A stretch of 64,000 bases of DNA from Parus major. Lineage: Eukaryota; Chordata; Aves; Passeriformes; Paridae. The stretch covers positions 8,763,403 to 8,827,402 of the forward strand of contig NC_031768.1 in NCBI RefSeq assembly GCF_001522545.3, in the 5' to 3' direction. Shown here one piece after another: positions 26,101 through 41,100 of this stretch (the stretch's first letter is position 1; each line of letters opens with the position of its first letter). The translations under genes were made by a program, and so were the position numbers. Below the pieces are notes generated by a model. The model did not search any database, had not been told where the DNA came from, and saw only the letters and a program-made list of their open reading frames with translations.

Positions 26101-29100
26101 GTGCAATTTCATGCCTCTGCCTTTCTCTCTGCCATGTTTTGGTAATTTGTAACAATGCATCTAAAACTAAATGACTTTTTCTCCTGCACATTCTCAGCTT
26201 CCATATTTTTCCCTTCTACAGAACATGGAACTTCTGATAATGTTCGGTGTTTGTGTGTTTGATGGGATTTTTTATTGCTTAAATATGACTTTGGCTATGC
26301 CACCTGGCCTATGCCACCTAGCTTAATTTTTTCATCTTGTTCATAAAGGAAAATAAGACTAATGCAGTGATGTTCAAGCCTGTCTTTCTGACTCTGTCCA
26401 GTATTTGAAAATAGAAGAGGGATTTTTTTTTTTGTTGAATATACATTGAAATAATGAGCTCACACCTTATTTACAGCAGGGAATCACCCACAAAGACGAT
26501 GTATTAACGTTCCTGTGTCAGTAGCAAACCTTTTGGATGGTCCAGTGGAAAATCAATCCAGTGCTCAGCATCATTCAAAGAGATACATTATTAGGGAAGA
26601 CATACACATTAACAGTAGTACATTCATACAGGAATTTTAAGTCCATCAGTTTAATTTGATGAAATATCAAGATGCAGTCTCTAGACAAGGAAGAACCTGG
26701 CCTACTGCTGTCTGGAAGTAAATCTATCAATCTCCTTTTACCTGTTATGATTTTATACCCTTTAAATCTCTGCTATTGACAATTTACCTGTTGTATCTTC
26801 ATTAGAAGCAGAAGTTCACACCCTAGCTGAGAGGAGTTGGCTCATGCTACACAAGGAATAGAGCCTGAAAGATAAATGATGAAGAGAAGGGCAGTTTAGA
26901 CATGTTAAGGAAAGAGTGAATCTGAGAGATGTGGCCAGAGATGTAGGACGGTCATAGTTCAGGTGGAAAGGGAAAAGTACATTTCTGACAGCCCCAGTGT
27001 TGCCTCCAGTGGTGATGTAGAAATAAATTCAGACACTGAGCTACTAGTCACTGTTCTTAACAAAGGTTTAGTTGACCTTTTCACAGCAGGAAGCACTAAT
27101 GCCTTGGAGAAGCTGCTGTTAAGTCCTGTATGGTAACTTTTTCTGGAACACCTCATCTTTCCAGCTTAGCTGAGGAGGTGTGATGCATTTAAAGGCTCCT
27201 CAAAGTGCAAAATTTTTGATATGCATAACCTCAGGTTAGAAAAATTAGCTTCATCTACTTAATTGCAAAATTTGTGAGGAATTGTATTAAATCTCCTAGG
27301 GGAGGATGAAACTGCAAGATAGCTAACATGATTTTAGGGCTGTATAGTAATGGCACAGGAAGAATTTGTCTGTCTTAAATATTTCGTATATGGCTGCAAT
27401 ATTTCAGTCATACCATTATCTAACTGACAAAGAAGTGCAGCCAGCATGCTGTATGATGGTCAAATGACTTTACACAATGAGGAGTCTTGTATCATTCAAA
27501 CATGGACTTGTACTATATATAAAATGTAATAAATAATTTAATTTAGCGTCACAATTCTGTGGTTTTTTTCTTACCTACTTTTCCTACTCTTTTTGACAAA
27601 TAGACCAAAATAGTTACCAGAGTAGGTCTGCTGCTTCATTATAATCAATGAAGAAGGTATTGAGATTTAAATCACTGGACTTGAATCTGATTAGGAATCA
27701 TATCCATCACTGCAGCAGATTATATATATATATATCTGTAATAACAGCAAGAGGATATATTGATTCAAGGCTTCTGGCCTCAAGGATATTCCTTATTTTG
27801 GAATAATCTTGATGTTAACGTTTCTAAGGTTTGAAATGACAGCACAAGCCATTTGGCACATTTCTCAAGGATTTGTTTCAGTATTTCATTGCTCTTTAAG
27901 AAAAATTGAAATGGACATTTTTCAGATTTTTAGCATAGGTGTTTTCATAGAATATATTATATATTGTTCAGCATAAATGTGTTGCTTTTTAAAATATATC
28001 TTTATTTCTGGGAGGTAATTTAAATGTGATCAACATGGAATTTTTAATGACAATAATATTTTAAATCATAGTTTAAGAGTGTCAGTCCAGACTTTTACAG
28101 CTAAGTGTCTAGTATAAAATAAAATGTTTATTGGAAGAATACTGCTATCTGTTCCTCTTACTTACTGGCTTGCACAGGCAACTGCAAATTCCTAGTAGCC
28201 CTACATTCTTTTGAAACATCAGATGGCAGTGGGATTGGATAGATAGCTCAACAGCTTTTTTATTAACTATTTTCATTAACAGTAAACTCTATACAATGTT
28301 GATGCTGTCGTGTTTGCAGCTGATGGAAAATGGAAATATGAAGCATTAAAACCGTGGGCATACAAGCTAAACTCTCAAAATTCAGTGAAATATCCATTCT
28401 GTTCCAAAGCATCAAGAAAAAAGCTCAATGGAAAGAATACAGGATTTGCATTCTGTGGAGATCAAAACCCCAGAATTCTTGAAAGCAGAAAGGAAATTGG
28501 GGAAGTTTGTTCCTTCCAATAAGCATATTGATGTCAGAAAGGACAGGAAAAGTAGCTGATAGCAGAATGGCATCCAAGCAACCAGCACTTTCATAAAATT
28601 AGTTGTGTGTGCTGTGAGCTTGTTAAGGGCCCTTATGGAGCCAAATCACTGTGTCAAACAGGAATAATTCCTGTTTAAATTGGTTCCCAGGAGTGGCTGT
28701 TAGTGTGTGAGAATCCAATTTTGCTGGAGGTTTCTTTAATCCTTCTCAAGGAAGATTTGTGTGAGCTCTTGAATCAAGAAAGGGCAGAAAATACCATCAA
28801 GGTTGAATAGCTTTCCTTCTGCTGGGTCAGAAATATAATTGCAGTGTTTTCAGCCTTAACATAAATATCTGATGAAACTCCAAATGAAGGCAAAGGAAAA
28901 AATAGGGTTTTCTTATGTTATTGAGCAGTATTAAAAGGAAAACATTGTGTTGGTTGGCAGATGCACTAAATTATAGAAATAAATTATTTCTTTCATATAT
29001 GGAATGAAGAATAAAAGAAAGACAACATGTTTGTAGGGCAGAGTATGGTTTACAGAATATGGTTTATAGAAACAAAGAGAGACTAAATGTGCAAATTATA

Positions 29101-32100
29101 TCAGTTGTTGCAGAGGCATTTAATTCTTTATCTTGCAGTCAGTAGAAGCTAAAATTGTCTGAAAAAGAAATTTTGGTAAACACAAAGAAGTTATCAAAGC
29201 AATATGTGCAGTATATATGTTAAATCTCCTGCCTAGTTCAGATAGGTGTATGGTACCTAAGTTAGATATCTTCATAGTTTAGGCTGTTCTGATTGTGGAC
29301 TTTAATTTTGAGTACTTTCAGTAAGTTTTCTTCAAAAATACTTTTCCGTCTTTCATTTGCACGTTATTTTTTTCATTCCATCTATAACCCAAAGTGTTAT
29401 TTCTCTGTTATTGATCCTTTCCTCTATGAAAAATTACTTTCTTTGTTCTAAGTCAGGTTTATATTTACTTTGAAGATTCTGTAGATTTTCTATTTTTCAA
29501 ATGAAATAATTAAGATTTATTAACTTTATTTTTTTCCGAAGGAGAATTTGTACATGAAGCTAACCTGCCTTGATTTCCTATTGATTGATTGATTGATTGA
29601 TTGACTGATTGATTTTGCTTTCTAGAGAAATGTTTCTGGCTCAAAACTATTGCAAACATTTTTTAAAAAAATTCCAAATGATGAAGAGCAAGGAAGGTTG
29701 CTCATGAACATGTTTAATTATACGTAACTGTAGTAGACAGAATTCAATTTTTTTGCTGTATTTATGGGTCAGGTTACCCTTATTCAGTTTAATTATATGA
29801 GGAGTTTGAAAGGATTCTGCTTTTTGAAGTTTCTTGACTTTTCAGATTTAATATTATCAATTAAAGTTAATTTACTATCACATCATAGCTTGAAGTGATA
29901 TTTATCTTATATTTAGACATAGTTTTAAAAAAACCCCAAACAGTTCTCTTGAATATTTAGATTATTGCACAGCTCAGATCTTCGATGTTACTGGGATATC
30001 TTTGCTATTAGCTGTATTACTTTGCCTTCTGTTCTGTGTGAGTTGCTTTCTGAAGTGTGTGGACGTGTGTCCTTGCATTTCAGATTGGAGACTTTGTGTA
30101 TCTGATTGAGGGAGCAGGAGATTTACCTTTGCCTTCAGAATTGCCTGCCCTGGACAGTCCAAATGTTTTGTGTGCTACCAGTGCCTCAGAAGGTACAGTG
30201 AATAGAAGGGAGAAGAATAAAATAGAGCAAATAATTTGGTTTTTGTAAATATTCTTCTATTTCTGTGGATTTTTCATAAAATTAATTAAATTTATCTGGT
30301 AAAAAAAATTGTTTATAGTGAATTATTAAAAATACATTATAATGAATATATGCAATATTTATTCTAATGTTTTCCAGTTCATTCTCTTCAGACCATCAGC
30401 TGGTTGTTGATGATCTTCACCTTGTATTGTTTTCAACACAGTCTACATAAATATTTTTTTTCCAATTTTTCTTATTTTTTTCTGAATATAGGTTGCTACT
30501 CATATGAACTGGGATAAGTTATCTTTATTTAGAATTTTTCTAGCTTTAAAACACAAATTTTGTGTGCAGTGCTGTGATTTGACAGATATTCCAAAGCTTT
30601 TGTCTTCTAATAGCCAGGGATATACTCCTGCCAGTCATATCTCAGAAAGACTGTAGCTCCTACTTGAAATAATTTCTGGTAGTTTCTTTTAGAGGGGATG
30701 TAACATCCTCTAGGGGGGTAAAAGTGTGGCTGTTTTGTGTAAGTAGCAAAAAGACATTGGTGAACTTTTAATACTGTCATAATAGTAGTAACATTTAAAT
30801 CTGGGATTTTTTTATTAGCTAATTTATTAGCTATTTCTTAGCTCAATTAACCAAATTTTAGGTTGCATTTCAGTCTGCTAATTTTTATTTCCCTATTATG
30901 TTGAAAAATAAAGTATTATAGGTAGTAAATTGCATGTACTAGATTAATAGCATGGAACTAAACATGGAAGGAATTTTGTATTTTTATTTTTTTTTGTAGA
31001 TTAGAAATTTTAAATTCTCTCTGCAGTTCCACCAGCTAATAAATGTGGTCTGTGGTTTTGTTTTGCTCTTTCATTTATTTGGGTTTTTTAACAGATGCAA
31101 GCGCAGTACAACCAGTTTTATATTTGAAATGTGGACTTGGTCAGACTCTGGAGGAAAATCTGAGGATTCCACTGATCAATGAGTCAAGAGAGAGGGCCCT
31201 GGCTCTCGCTGCACAGCAGCAGATGTCAGCCCTTGAGTATGAGAGGAGATCGATGACCGGGACTCTGCAGAGCAGCACCGTTCGAGTCGCAACTGCATTG
31301 TTGGGGCTGTCCAGAGTAGAGGTGAGAAACACAATTATCTGGTGCTGCAATTAAATTTAGTTGTCCTTGATTTGTAGGATTGAATTGTTCTTATGTTTCA
31401 GGAAATAGTGAGAAGTTAGGTTTTTTTTTCACACATCTGTTATCTGGCAGTTAATAATCCCAGTTCTCCCTCAGACATTTCAGTATTTTACATGTTCATT
31501 CTGAAGCTACTTTGTCACCCCATGATATTATGATGTCCTTCCTTTAAGAAAACTTGACTGCAATTAAGAAAAGTGCTAATGTTTTACTTCTGAAAAACAT
31601 CTGCTGATTAAAAAAGCTTTTGTTTTCTGTGTAATAGGTATCTGTACTAGTAGCCTTCATTATGCATATACATAAGAAATGGGTTATTTTTCCTCAAAAT
31701 AATAGACCTTGAGAATAAATGAGGCAGCAGGACAGACTTTTCCTTGTCTTGCAATCAATGCAAAATAGTTTTGAAAAATCACAAGTTTTTTTAATAAGAT
31801 GTAGCTCCCCTCTTATGCATCATTCAAACCTATACATATTTTCCCGAGATTTCAGCATCTAGAAACAGAGTCCTCCCAAGGTTGTCCATTAAACAATCAG
31901 TTTCTACTCGTGAATAAATTTGTAATAGTAATATTGCTAAATAAACAAGGCCTTTCCTCAGGAAGAATTCAAGTATAGCCTTCTGAGGATGATAGCCTCA
32001 CTGGGATTTAATTTCTCTAGTGCCCTGATGGTACCTGGCCTCAGACCAGTTGCTGGGCAGCAATGTTACTCCAGATTTCCTCTTAGTTCCCCAAGTATGG

Positions 32101-35100
32101 CTCCCAGTACTGAGGAAAAGAATTTTCCCTCCTGATTTGTTGTTACTAAATTTATCCTTTTTGTTTGAAAAGTAATATAAAACAAATAAAATGAAGGAAA
32201 CTTACATCATAACTTTAAGCTGTTGTTTGGAGTGGGTCAACAATTGTAATTGAGTCATCTAGACTCAAGTAGCCTCCTTTGGGATTATGGCTAGTCCACT
32301 GCTGTAGTAAGATTTTATTGAGTTTTCTTAATTCAAGTCCCTTAATATCACAGTCACTTAGCAAATACTTGATGAAAAGTCTAAGTGCTCTGAAGTTGTG
32401 AATGGGATCAAGACAGAAGATAATAGGAACACTCCTTGTACCACTAGACATCCTAAGATGCAGTATGAGTTCTAAAACCACATGTATCGTGGAAGAGTGG
32501 AGGATAATTAGCTAAATTACCTTATAAAACACATTATGGTGGATACAACACTGAATGAATTATCATGTGAGAAATGGACCTAATGTGCAGAAAGAAGTAT
32601 TTTTTTCCATGCACACAAAATCTTATACTTGCTTATGACAAATACAGGGGAGAAGTTCTGGTACTGTCATAGAAGAGAGTTTATACATTAAAAATATCTC
32701 AATATCCACTATGCAGAATAAATTATGAAAGATATTCCTTAAGTATTTTTCTAATAAATTCTTGCCAGCTGTCTGTTTAAAGGTGACAACATAGAAATTC
32801 TGGTTGCATTAACTGGAGAAACCAGAAGCAATTCTAAACCACTACACCCATCTACAGCAGCAGTGGTTCAATGAATTATTGAGGCTCATGAGATCCTTTG
32901 GGGCACATGTTGTATTCTAGAGATAAATCCAGAATCTTTGGAAATCTGTTGTTCTCTTTTGGATTTCTGTTCCACCTTTCTACTTGCTTCCTGCAGGTAG
33001 AATCATGTTAGACAATAGATGGATAGAAGGGAAAATACCCTTACATTAGTACTACTTTGTCCATTTTTTACCTGTCAGATTGAAGAATAAGTAACTAAAT
33101 AATTACATTATTTCCAGTCTCTCTAAACTGTAAATTTTAGTCATATTTACTTAAGTGACATAGAAAACAGTAATAAAGGTGGCCTGTGTTTTTGGAGTCA
33201 AACTGGATATCCATAATAAGTAAGTAGAGATGTAATTTTTCACTCTCCCCATCTATACACATCCAAAAGTCCTAGGTACTTTTTTACTATGTTTTTACTG
33301 TTTGTTTTTGTTGCCATAGGGAACAAAGATCTATTTTGATTGTCTAAATGTTTAGAATTAGTAACAAATAATTTTTAAAAATCTTTTTCCCATAAAACTG
33401 TGTAAATTTCTTACCTCCTGAGTGTTTCTTTAATTCCTCCTAAAACATTTTTGGGTAGTAGTAAAGATAATATAGGATGGAACTCTCAGAAACTGTTAAG
33501 GTTGGGTCTGGCCTTGTAGTGAGTAATTAACAAAGGCTGTTTTGTGAATAATTAGTAATGATGAATAATAGAAGTCTGAAAGGGGGACGTTTAGGTGAAC
33601 ACAGATATCAAGGGAAGGAGGAGGGTATTGGAAAAAAGATAAGAGACTGTGGAAGAAGAACATGTTTAGACGGAAGTTATTAGTTGTAGTAAATAGAGGA
33701 AAGTGAAGAAAAAAGAAATAACAATATGATAATTCATTTACTTGGGACTGTGCAGGAATGGATGCTGCAGACAGTGAAGTGAGATTTGAAATAGCACGCA
33801 TAGTTTTAGATCCAATTGCTAGATTCAGGACATTTTTTCGATACAGGACTTTTGCTTCATAGTCATAGATGCCAGTAATCTCCTTGTATAACTAGACATT
33901 ATGATAGGAAAAGTCCTGTTGTACAAGAATCCCAGAGCTAAAGCTTTAACTTCCCACCATGTCCAGGTGTGCCCTCATAGTTAAGCTGTATTTACTTAGG
34001 CCCTGTTTTGCTTCCTTTTGAACATGTCTCATCTGAGTGTGGACACTACATTTGCCATATTCCAGATGTTAGAACATTGTGCATTTCCTTTCTGTCCTGC
34101 TGTCCATGTGGCTGAGCACCATGGAGTTTTTTTATCTTAGTACTCCATAGTGGTGCTGATGAGTTTTAGTTTAGATCAAGGAAAAATGAATGGAAACCTT
34201 GTGCACTTGGGGCTGTGGCTTCTGCTATTTGGCTCACATGGCAAAGTCTCATCCTACACCTGTCCAGCTTGGATCTTTGGAATTTGTGCTCTTCATAGGC
34301 ACCCAGGGGTCAAGAAGGATTTTTTGTGTTCTTCCGTATGATTATGGAAATTTGTAAGCTCAGTGTAAAGAACTTGTTTTTTATAAAAAACTGGTGTGGA
34401 ATTTTTTTGAGGAAGAATCATGGTGTCTTTGAGCACAGAAGGTACTGGAAATAAAAAAATTCATTAGATATGTTTGAGTGGGAATGAACTTTTCTGAAAA
34501 GGGTCTGTGGTCAGATTTCAATTTGCTGAATTTACAAGTGAGACCAATCTTCTATATTGCATAATTTACCTTTTGATATGGGATTAAGGGAGATGGCAAA
34601 CACCATTGATCACAGGAGTTCTGAGAGACCAAGATAATAAATTTCTTTATTCATGAGAACCAGTTTTAGAAGTTAATTTCTGGAAGGAAGAAATGGTGCT
34701 AAATTAGTATTTGAAGAACAGTAATATGCAATGAAAGAAAGAGGTGCCTCAGCACCCTGTAACAGAATCTGCCACCCTTCACACATAGAAAGTGCAGATG
34801 GTACTTCTAAGAAAATACCTTGGAAAGTCCAAAAGTCCTTGAAAAATATCAAGTTAAATTCTGATGCTTTATGTATCCTCCATTAATTTTTAAAAAAAAT
34901 AGTCTAAGAAAGTAATTAATTCTGGTAACTGAATGCAAATACTATTCTTAGCTGATAATAAGGCTTCCACTCTTGGAATATCCTGAACCATCAGGTTGAT
35001 GAAGTAGAAATGCTTGGAATTTGTCTTTTTGCCACAGAGAGGCCTTAGACCTGCATTGATCATGAGAGTTAAAAAATATTAAATTCTATTTAACGCTCAC

Positions 35101-38100
35101 TGCCCACAAAAAGGCTAAAAATTGGATCAGTTGCAACATTCATCTGAATTGTGTTGATGTTTTCTCTTGGAAATGCTAGCCTATGAGGCAGCAAACTTTA
35201 GTCCTGTGTATGGTTGCAGAATTTTCTTTTTCCACTAGGTCTCTCATTAAAAATGTTTTCATCCTTTATTTATTTACAAGATGCCAGGAAATATTTGAAA
35301 TGTTCATAGATTATGTAATACTAACCAACTGGATTCTTTTCCTAACATATTTAAAAATGAGATAACATGAACAAGGATCTTAAAATAAAGTCTTTCAGTG
35401 AATTTTTAAATAATAAGACATTTTTTCAAGATAATTATAATTAAATTGTGTTCAGTGTGCCAGGAAAGGTCATCTTAAAATTATGTTTGTCAATTAAAAT
35501 TTAACAAAACTGTATAATCATGTTGGATTTTTATTTTAGTGTTGGAAAATAATCTAGTTATGAAAATCATTTTTAGGTATAAATTTATATTTGATTATGC
35601 AGAAGATCAAATAAAAAAAAAAGTCAAATTTAAACTAGTAAATATAAGTAATTCTTTTGGTTCATTCATTGGACATTTCATTCCTATCAGAGAGAAGTGG
35701 AACTTGCAGTTAATATGGCAATTGAATTATTTGTACCTACTGATTTTTTAATTAATTTTGTGTGTGTTTGGGAGTAATGTCAGAGTCCAGTCTTGTATGA
35801 CAGAAATGAGTAATCTGTGAGCTCTGATTTTCAATTCACATAACAGTTTTTCCTGTACCTTCTGCAAATTATATTTTCATAAGTTGTGCAAATACAGTAA
35901 TAGAAGAACTATCCTAACAATTTGGTTTGCTGTGAATTTTTTAGTCAAATACATCTGGCCAGTTGCTCTTCACAGAACAATAATTTTGAATAATTATCTG
36001 TTTCTGTATTTAATGTGCCAAAAAAAAAATCTATATTAACAACTAAATCTTAACAGTTTCCCAAACTCCATATGTACTTTTTTTTTAACACTATCTTGAC
36101 ACTATGGAAGGATAGATTAATGATCAAAACAAAGCCATGTCAGAGTATGGGTCTACTTTCTAAAACCAGCAAGTGAATTTGAGATTTATATTAAAACAGA
36201 GATAAAACAAGCAAACCAAAAAACCCCACCACCAAACCAAAGCAGAACCCAAACCTAGTTGAGTTAAACAGTAATTTGACCATCTTACACCTAATGGCAA
36301 TCTTTAAGAACATTTGCTTTTTCTTTTAAATTGTGTTTTTGAGTTCCCACAGTGGATTTGCATTCCTTGGCCTCCTGAAATATGTACTGTGATACCTGCA
36401 GTCCTGGCAGTATTTTAAATCAAAAGACTTTGAGAATAAACCAGTTTTCCTAGCAAAACGTGAATATTTTCATATTTATCTCCATTCTGGATTTGCTTCA
36501 AGATAATTCACAAAAGTCATTAATTCAAAGCCTTGTCTGTAAAAAAGACATTACTTGGTTTAAAATTTGTTCAGCTTACAATTACTCTTGAGCATTGCAA
36601 TTATAGTGTGTTATTGGATTGAAAAAGGCAATTTTGAGCAAGCAGTGTATTAAATCATTGCAGTATTTTTGTAATGGTATCCTACAGGAGTCAAATTAAG
36701 TTCATTAAGAGGTTCAGATGTCTATACTGAGTTTGCCTTAATATACTGTGCTAATCCTTTACTAATATGTTTCATGCTGTTGATTAGAAATGCTTTTTAC
36801 TAAGAGGAAGATCTAACTTGTCTCTAGAATTGATTCTAAATGTCCTAATTTCTAAAATGCATTTTCAACAATTAGATATCAGTTAGCTAATAGTTATCCC
36901 TTGCCAAAAAGCAAAATATCTTTTTTTTTTCATGCTTCTTATTACTCAGAAACTTTATGAAATAGAAGAAGCATCTTTATACCACTGATACAAAACATTT
37001 TTCTTTTTATTCTTTTTTATGCTTTTAATTTTTTTTTATTTTTTTTGCCTTTCCTGCATATGCATAAAGGCTAGCTGAGTTTTTTTCTTGGTAGGATGTG
37101 GTTTTACTGTAAATTTCAAAATGCATTTTTCTTAAACAAATGTTTCAGATGCATGATGTCTAAAAATATCTTTTTTATTTTGAAGGCTCACTCAAAATTG
37201 CTGGGTAGGGTTCTTTATTACTAATAAATGTTTAGAATTAAGCCTGGACAATTTTACATTCCTCAACCTGAAAATTTTACACAACTGTTCAGCTGTATAC
37301 ATTACTGTTTCCCTTGCAGAGACGTGCACTTCTGAAACCCCGTAAGCGCCCCTCAGAGATGAAGTACGTGGATTACAGTGTAGAACTGAGCATGAAACAC
37401 TTCTTTGAAGTTCCTAAAAAGTTCTCTATTCCAGTGTTAGCTTCAGCCAGAGTTAATTTGGACACTTCATCAGACAAATGCCCTGCATCTCAGAAAACAG
37501 GTAATAGTCTTAAAGGTGATGAATTTGACTGTATTCTTTTGCCAAGAAAATCTTTATTTTTAAGGTTTTCCTGAGTAGATCCAGAAAATGATCTTTCTTT
37601 CCTTTCAACTATTGATCAACTTTACCTTTCTCAGCCCTACCCAAGTTCTAAATATTAGCTCAAACCAGTGCTTTCCACTTGCCATTGGTTTACTGGTTTT
37701 CTGAAAGGCACACAAGCACAGGAGACTTGCTCTAAAAGACAAATTAATTTGGTCTATTTATCTGACAGACCCTGAATTTGTGCTCCCTTCCCATTTCTCT
37801 CTTCCACTTCTCATCCAGCACTGATCTGTGTTCAAATAGTGCCACTCATATCACTTCTCTTTTCTTTGCCCTCCTCAGCCAGCCAGAGATTTCAGCTAAT
37901 GATGTCCCACATCAATGAACAGTTGTGCATTACCTTTCAGAGTGACCTTGCCATCTTTGGTCACTCTGTTGTCTCTAATTTTTATAGTATCTTAAATTTT
38001 ATACTGAAATCTTAATTTTTTTTTTTTAAAATGCTTTATTTAAATCTATAAAGCACTCTAGGTTGCATTTCTTAAAAAAAAACCTCAAAATATCTTGAGC

Positions 38101-41100
38101 CATTGAGACAGCTCGAGTCTGGGGAAAAGGAGTCTCAGAGGGGAACTTCATGTAAATTTATAGAAACTTGAATTATACATAGTCCATATCTAGTTTTGTC
38201 TCATCAGTTCTTTTCTTAATCAATGTAGTCCTCCTGTATATTTCTGCAGTTCACTTCTCCAAGTGTCTCTGGAACCAGTTGTGCTTTCATGGTGTTTTTT
38301 TGATGCTAAATGTATATCTTGTGTTTGTTGTTTCTGTTCTGGAAAAAAAAAAAAAGGAATCTATATATATATTTTTTTTTTAAGAAGTCTTTGTTAGAGA
38401 TACTTTAACTGAAATATAATTTAACTGCTATAAAACATTTTAGGGTGTATTTTTAGGAAGATGGCAGCAGTAGTTATGGCAGTATTAGAAGCAAGATTGG
38501 TGAGGGACTACAAGAGCAGTCAGTAGAAGTTTTAGAATAGATTTAACACTGAAGGCTGGAACATGTCATGTGCAGCAGGATATTTAAATCTTAGTTGAAG
38601 CTCTTTCATTGTCAAGTTAATAACAATGTGTTTGTGTCATAATTAGTGTAGAGGTGAACTAAAAAAAAAGTCAATGGCTTTGTTGAGTGTTTCAGGAGAT
38701 TCTTTGGATTATGCTGTAGAAGAACAGAATAACAGCTGGGGGAAAGAGAACCAACTCTGCACACAGAGATCTGATGTCCTGCCAGGATCTCCATCATGGT
38801 CTCATGAAAAAGGTTCTTAACTGACCAGATCACTGTTGCTTAGGAACTGCTCAAATTATTTTAGAAGTGGAAATGTGAATGAATATAGCTGAAAATTTTA
38901 GAATATTAATTGCATTGTATTCACTACAAAAAATGTTGTGAATAAACTACATTATAGTAAGGAATGTAGTAAATGAACTACATTACAGGGAGGAAAAGTG
39001 GTTATTTTACTCTTAGTTCATGCTGTTTCTTTATTCATGAAAGTATTTTAAACAAATACTTGAAAGAGGAGAGTAATCAATGTAAAGTCAGAAATTAGAT
39101 CATACCACAGTGTACACAATCTTTTTGATATGTATTTTTTCTTTCTAGGATGGTTTATAGTTACATGAGGAAGTAGAAATGTCAAGATGAGCAGAGAAAT
39201 AAATGGGGCTTTTGTAGTGAATTCAGAGGTGATGAGGTAAAGAACATCCAGAAAGGGAAGCTGAGATAACCATGTGACAGCATGAAAACAAGTATTTGTT
39301 CAGTAGGAAGACTTTGCCAACTGATTCAGTGTATTTATTGCACTAATGAGGAAACACAGGAGGATTTACAGGCTCTTACAAAACCCAATATTGTGAAAGA
39401 AGTCCCTGGCTGGTGGTCCTGGGCAAACCATTGGTCTCATCTGAAAATTTTGACATCATTGTCTGGGAAAGCAGCAGTGCTTTAGCCATGGTTGTAGCTT
39501 TCCTCAGGGTGGGAATAGCTGGTTCTCTGAAGAAATGACAGTGCTTAGATTTATGAAGAAAAACATAGGTGGAAGCAAGCTGACTAAAATCAATCTTCAG
39601 ATCAGAATTTCTTAGATTACAATAGCAGGAAGTGTGCAACCAATATTTTTAGAACTGTGCCAACAGGGAATTAGAAGGTAAAAAAATCAATGCCACTCAA
39701 AACGTTTTCTTGTAAAATACATCTTGTTAAAGGAACTTATTACATTTTTGTCATTGTTTACAGATCAAATAGATAAAAAGAGTACAGTGTTTACCTTACT
39801 TCAGGTGTGATATCTTGATCAAAACCCATACTGCATACTTGGATAGATCTAAAGTGATACATTTCCAAGACTGCAAACCTTTAGAAAATGTTCACTCATT
39901 ATTGGAGAGTCATCGGAAAGGGAATCCTTAGGAATCAGTAGTTATTGCACAATGTTTCACTAATTTGGAAGATTTTACAAAGACTTTGTTGAGTTAGGAA
40001 TGACATAGATTTTGTGAAAATAGTTGGAACTCTTACATAGTTATCAGATATGAATTCTAGTGCAAGCAAATTTGGAATTCTACAGAGTCTGCAGGCTAAA
40101 CCATTTGGTATGTAAGAGGATCATAACACATACCATGGTGGTTGTTCACCTTTGTCTCAAATGGGATCTTTAGGAGCTTTAGTTTCCCTCTATCATCAGA
40201 AATATCCTGAGAAATAATTCAGTCTCCATATATAGCTCAGGAGAAAGGTAATTGTCAGCAAAACTGCAATGCTTTGCAAACCAAAGAATGGTAGATTGAA
40301 CATTCAGAAAGTCATGTTAGGCATAATAGAGAAACGTTACAACATTGAAATATGTTGTCTTTTTCTTAGAGGGGTGTTAAGAAAAAATGAGAAGGATAAA
40401 ATGTCAAGTGGGATTAAAATAATGGCTCCAAATTTTAGCAATAGGGAAATAGTACCCAAAACCACCTCCATGCTTCACCAGACTGACAAGTTCCTTCGAA
40501 GGTGAAAGCACGAGAAACTTTGAATAGAGAGCTTTTATGGCTCAGAGTTGTGACCTGAGCTGTAACTTCACTTGCCAGTGTCACTGATTTTGTAATGCAT
40601 ATATGTGTTTATGGTCTCTATCATTATTTAAGATTTCCTGCCATGCAGTCTTATTTTACAAAACTGTGTCTGTGCAAATGAGTATGCTCTTCCTGCAGGT
40701 AAGGACCATGTTTGGTAAGTAAGAGCTATTATATTGTCTCAGTTGAATAGCTTTTATAAGCATTTTTTTCTGCTGAATATTTGCTGGTCCTGTCCAGCAG
40801 CACAACACCCACTGTGGTTAGGAAAGAAGGAAATAGCTGTGGATTTTTGAGCTGAACTGTGAAAACTAGTGGTAAAGTCAATGCTATTTGACTTTTCAGC
40901 AATTAATCAGCTGAAAATCAGCTCCAACTAAGTTTTAACTAAGCAGAACAACTTCTTAGTCAGTTTGGTTTCTTTGAACAATGTGGTTTTTATGTTAAAT
41001 AATGTTACATGTCAAAGATGAAATAACATAGGTAGAAAGGGGAAGAAGAGCTTTTTTTTGCAGTAATGTCTCTCAAAATGTTTGAGAAATCTGCAAAGCA

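Larger units (their letters stand above)
25263..30083 (+). other. long intron
   Basis: 4.8 kb of AT-rich sequence. Contents: a possible short CR1 piece (25341-25394), a (TA)n run (27719-27735) and a (TTGA)n microsatellite (29581-29614). Several short open frames (such as 28310-28522) have no splice support or family signature. Confidence 0.75.
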
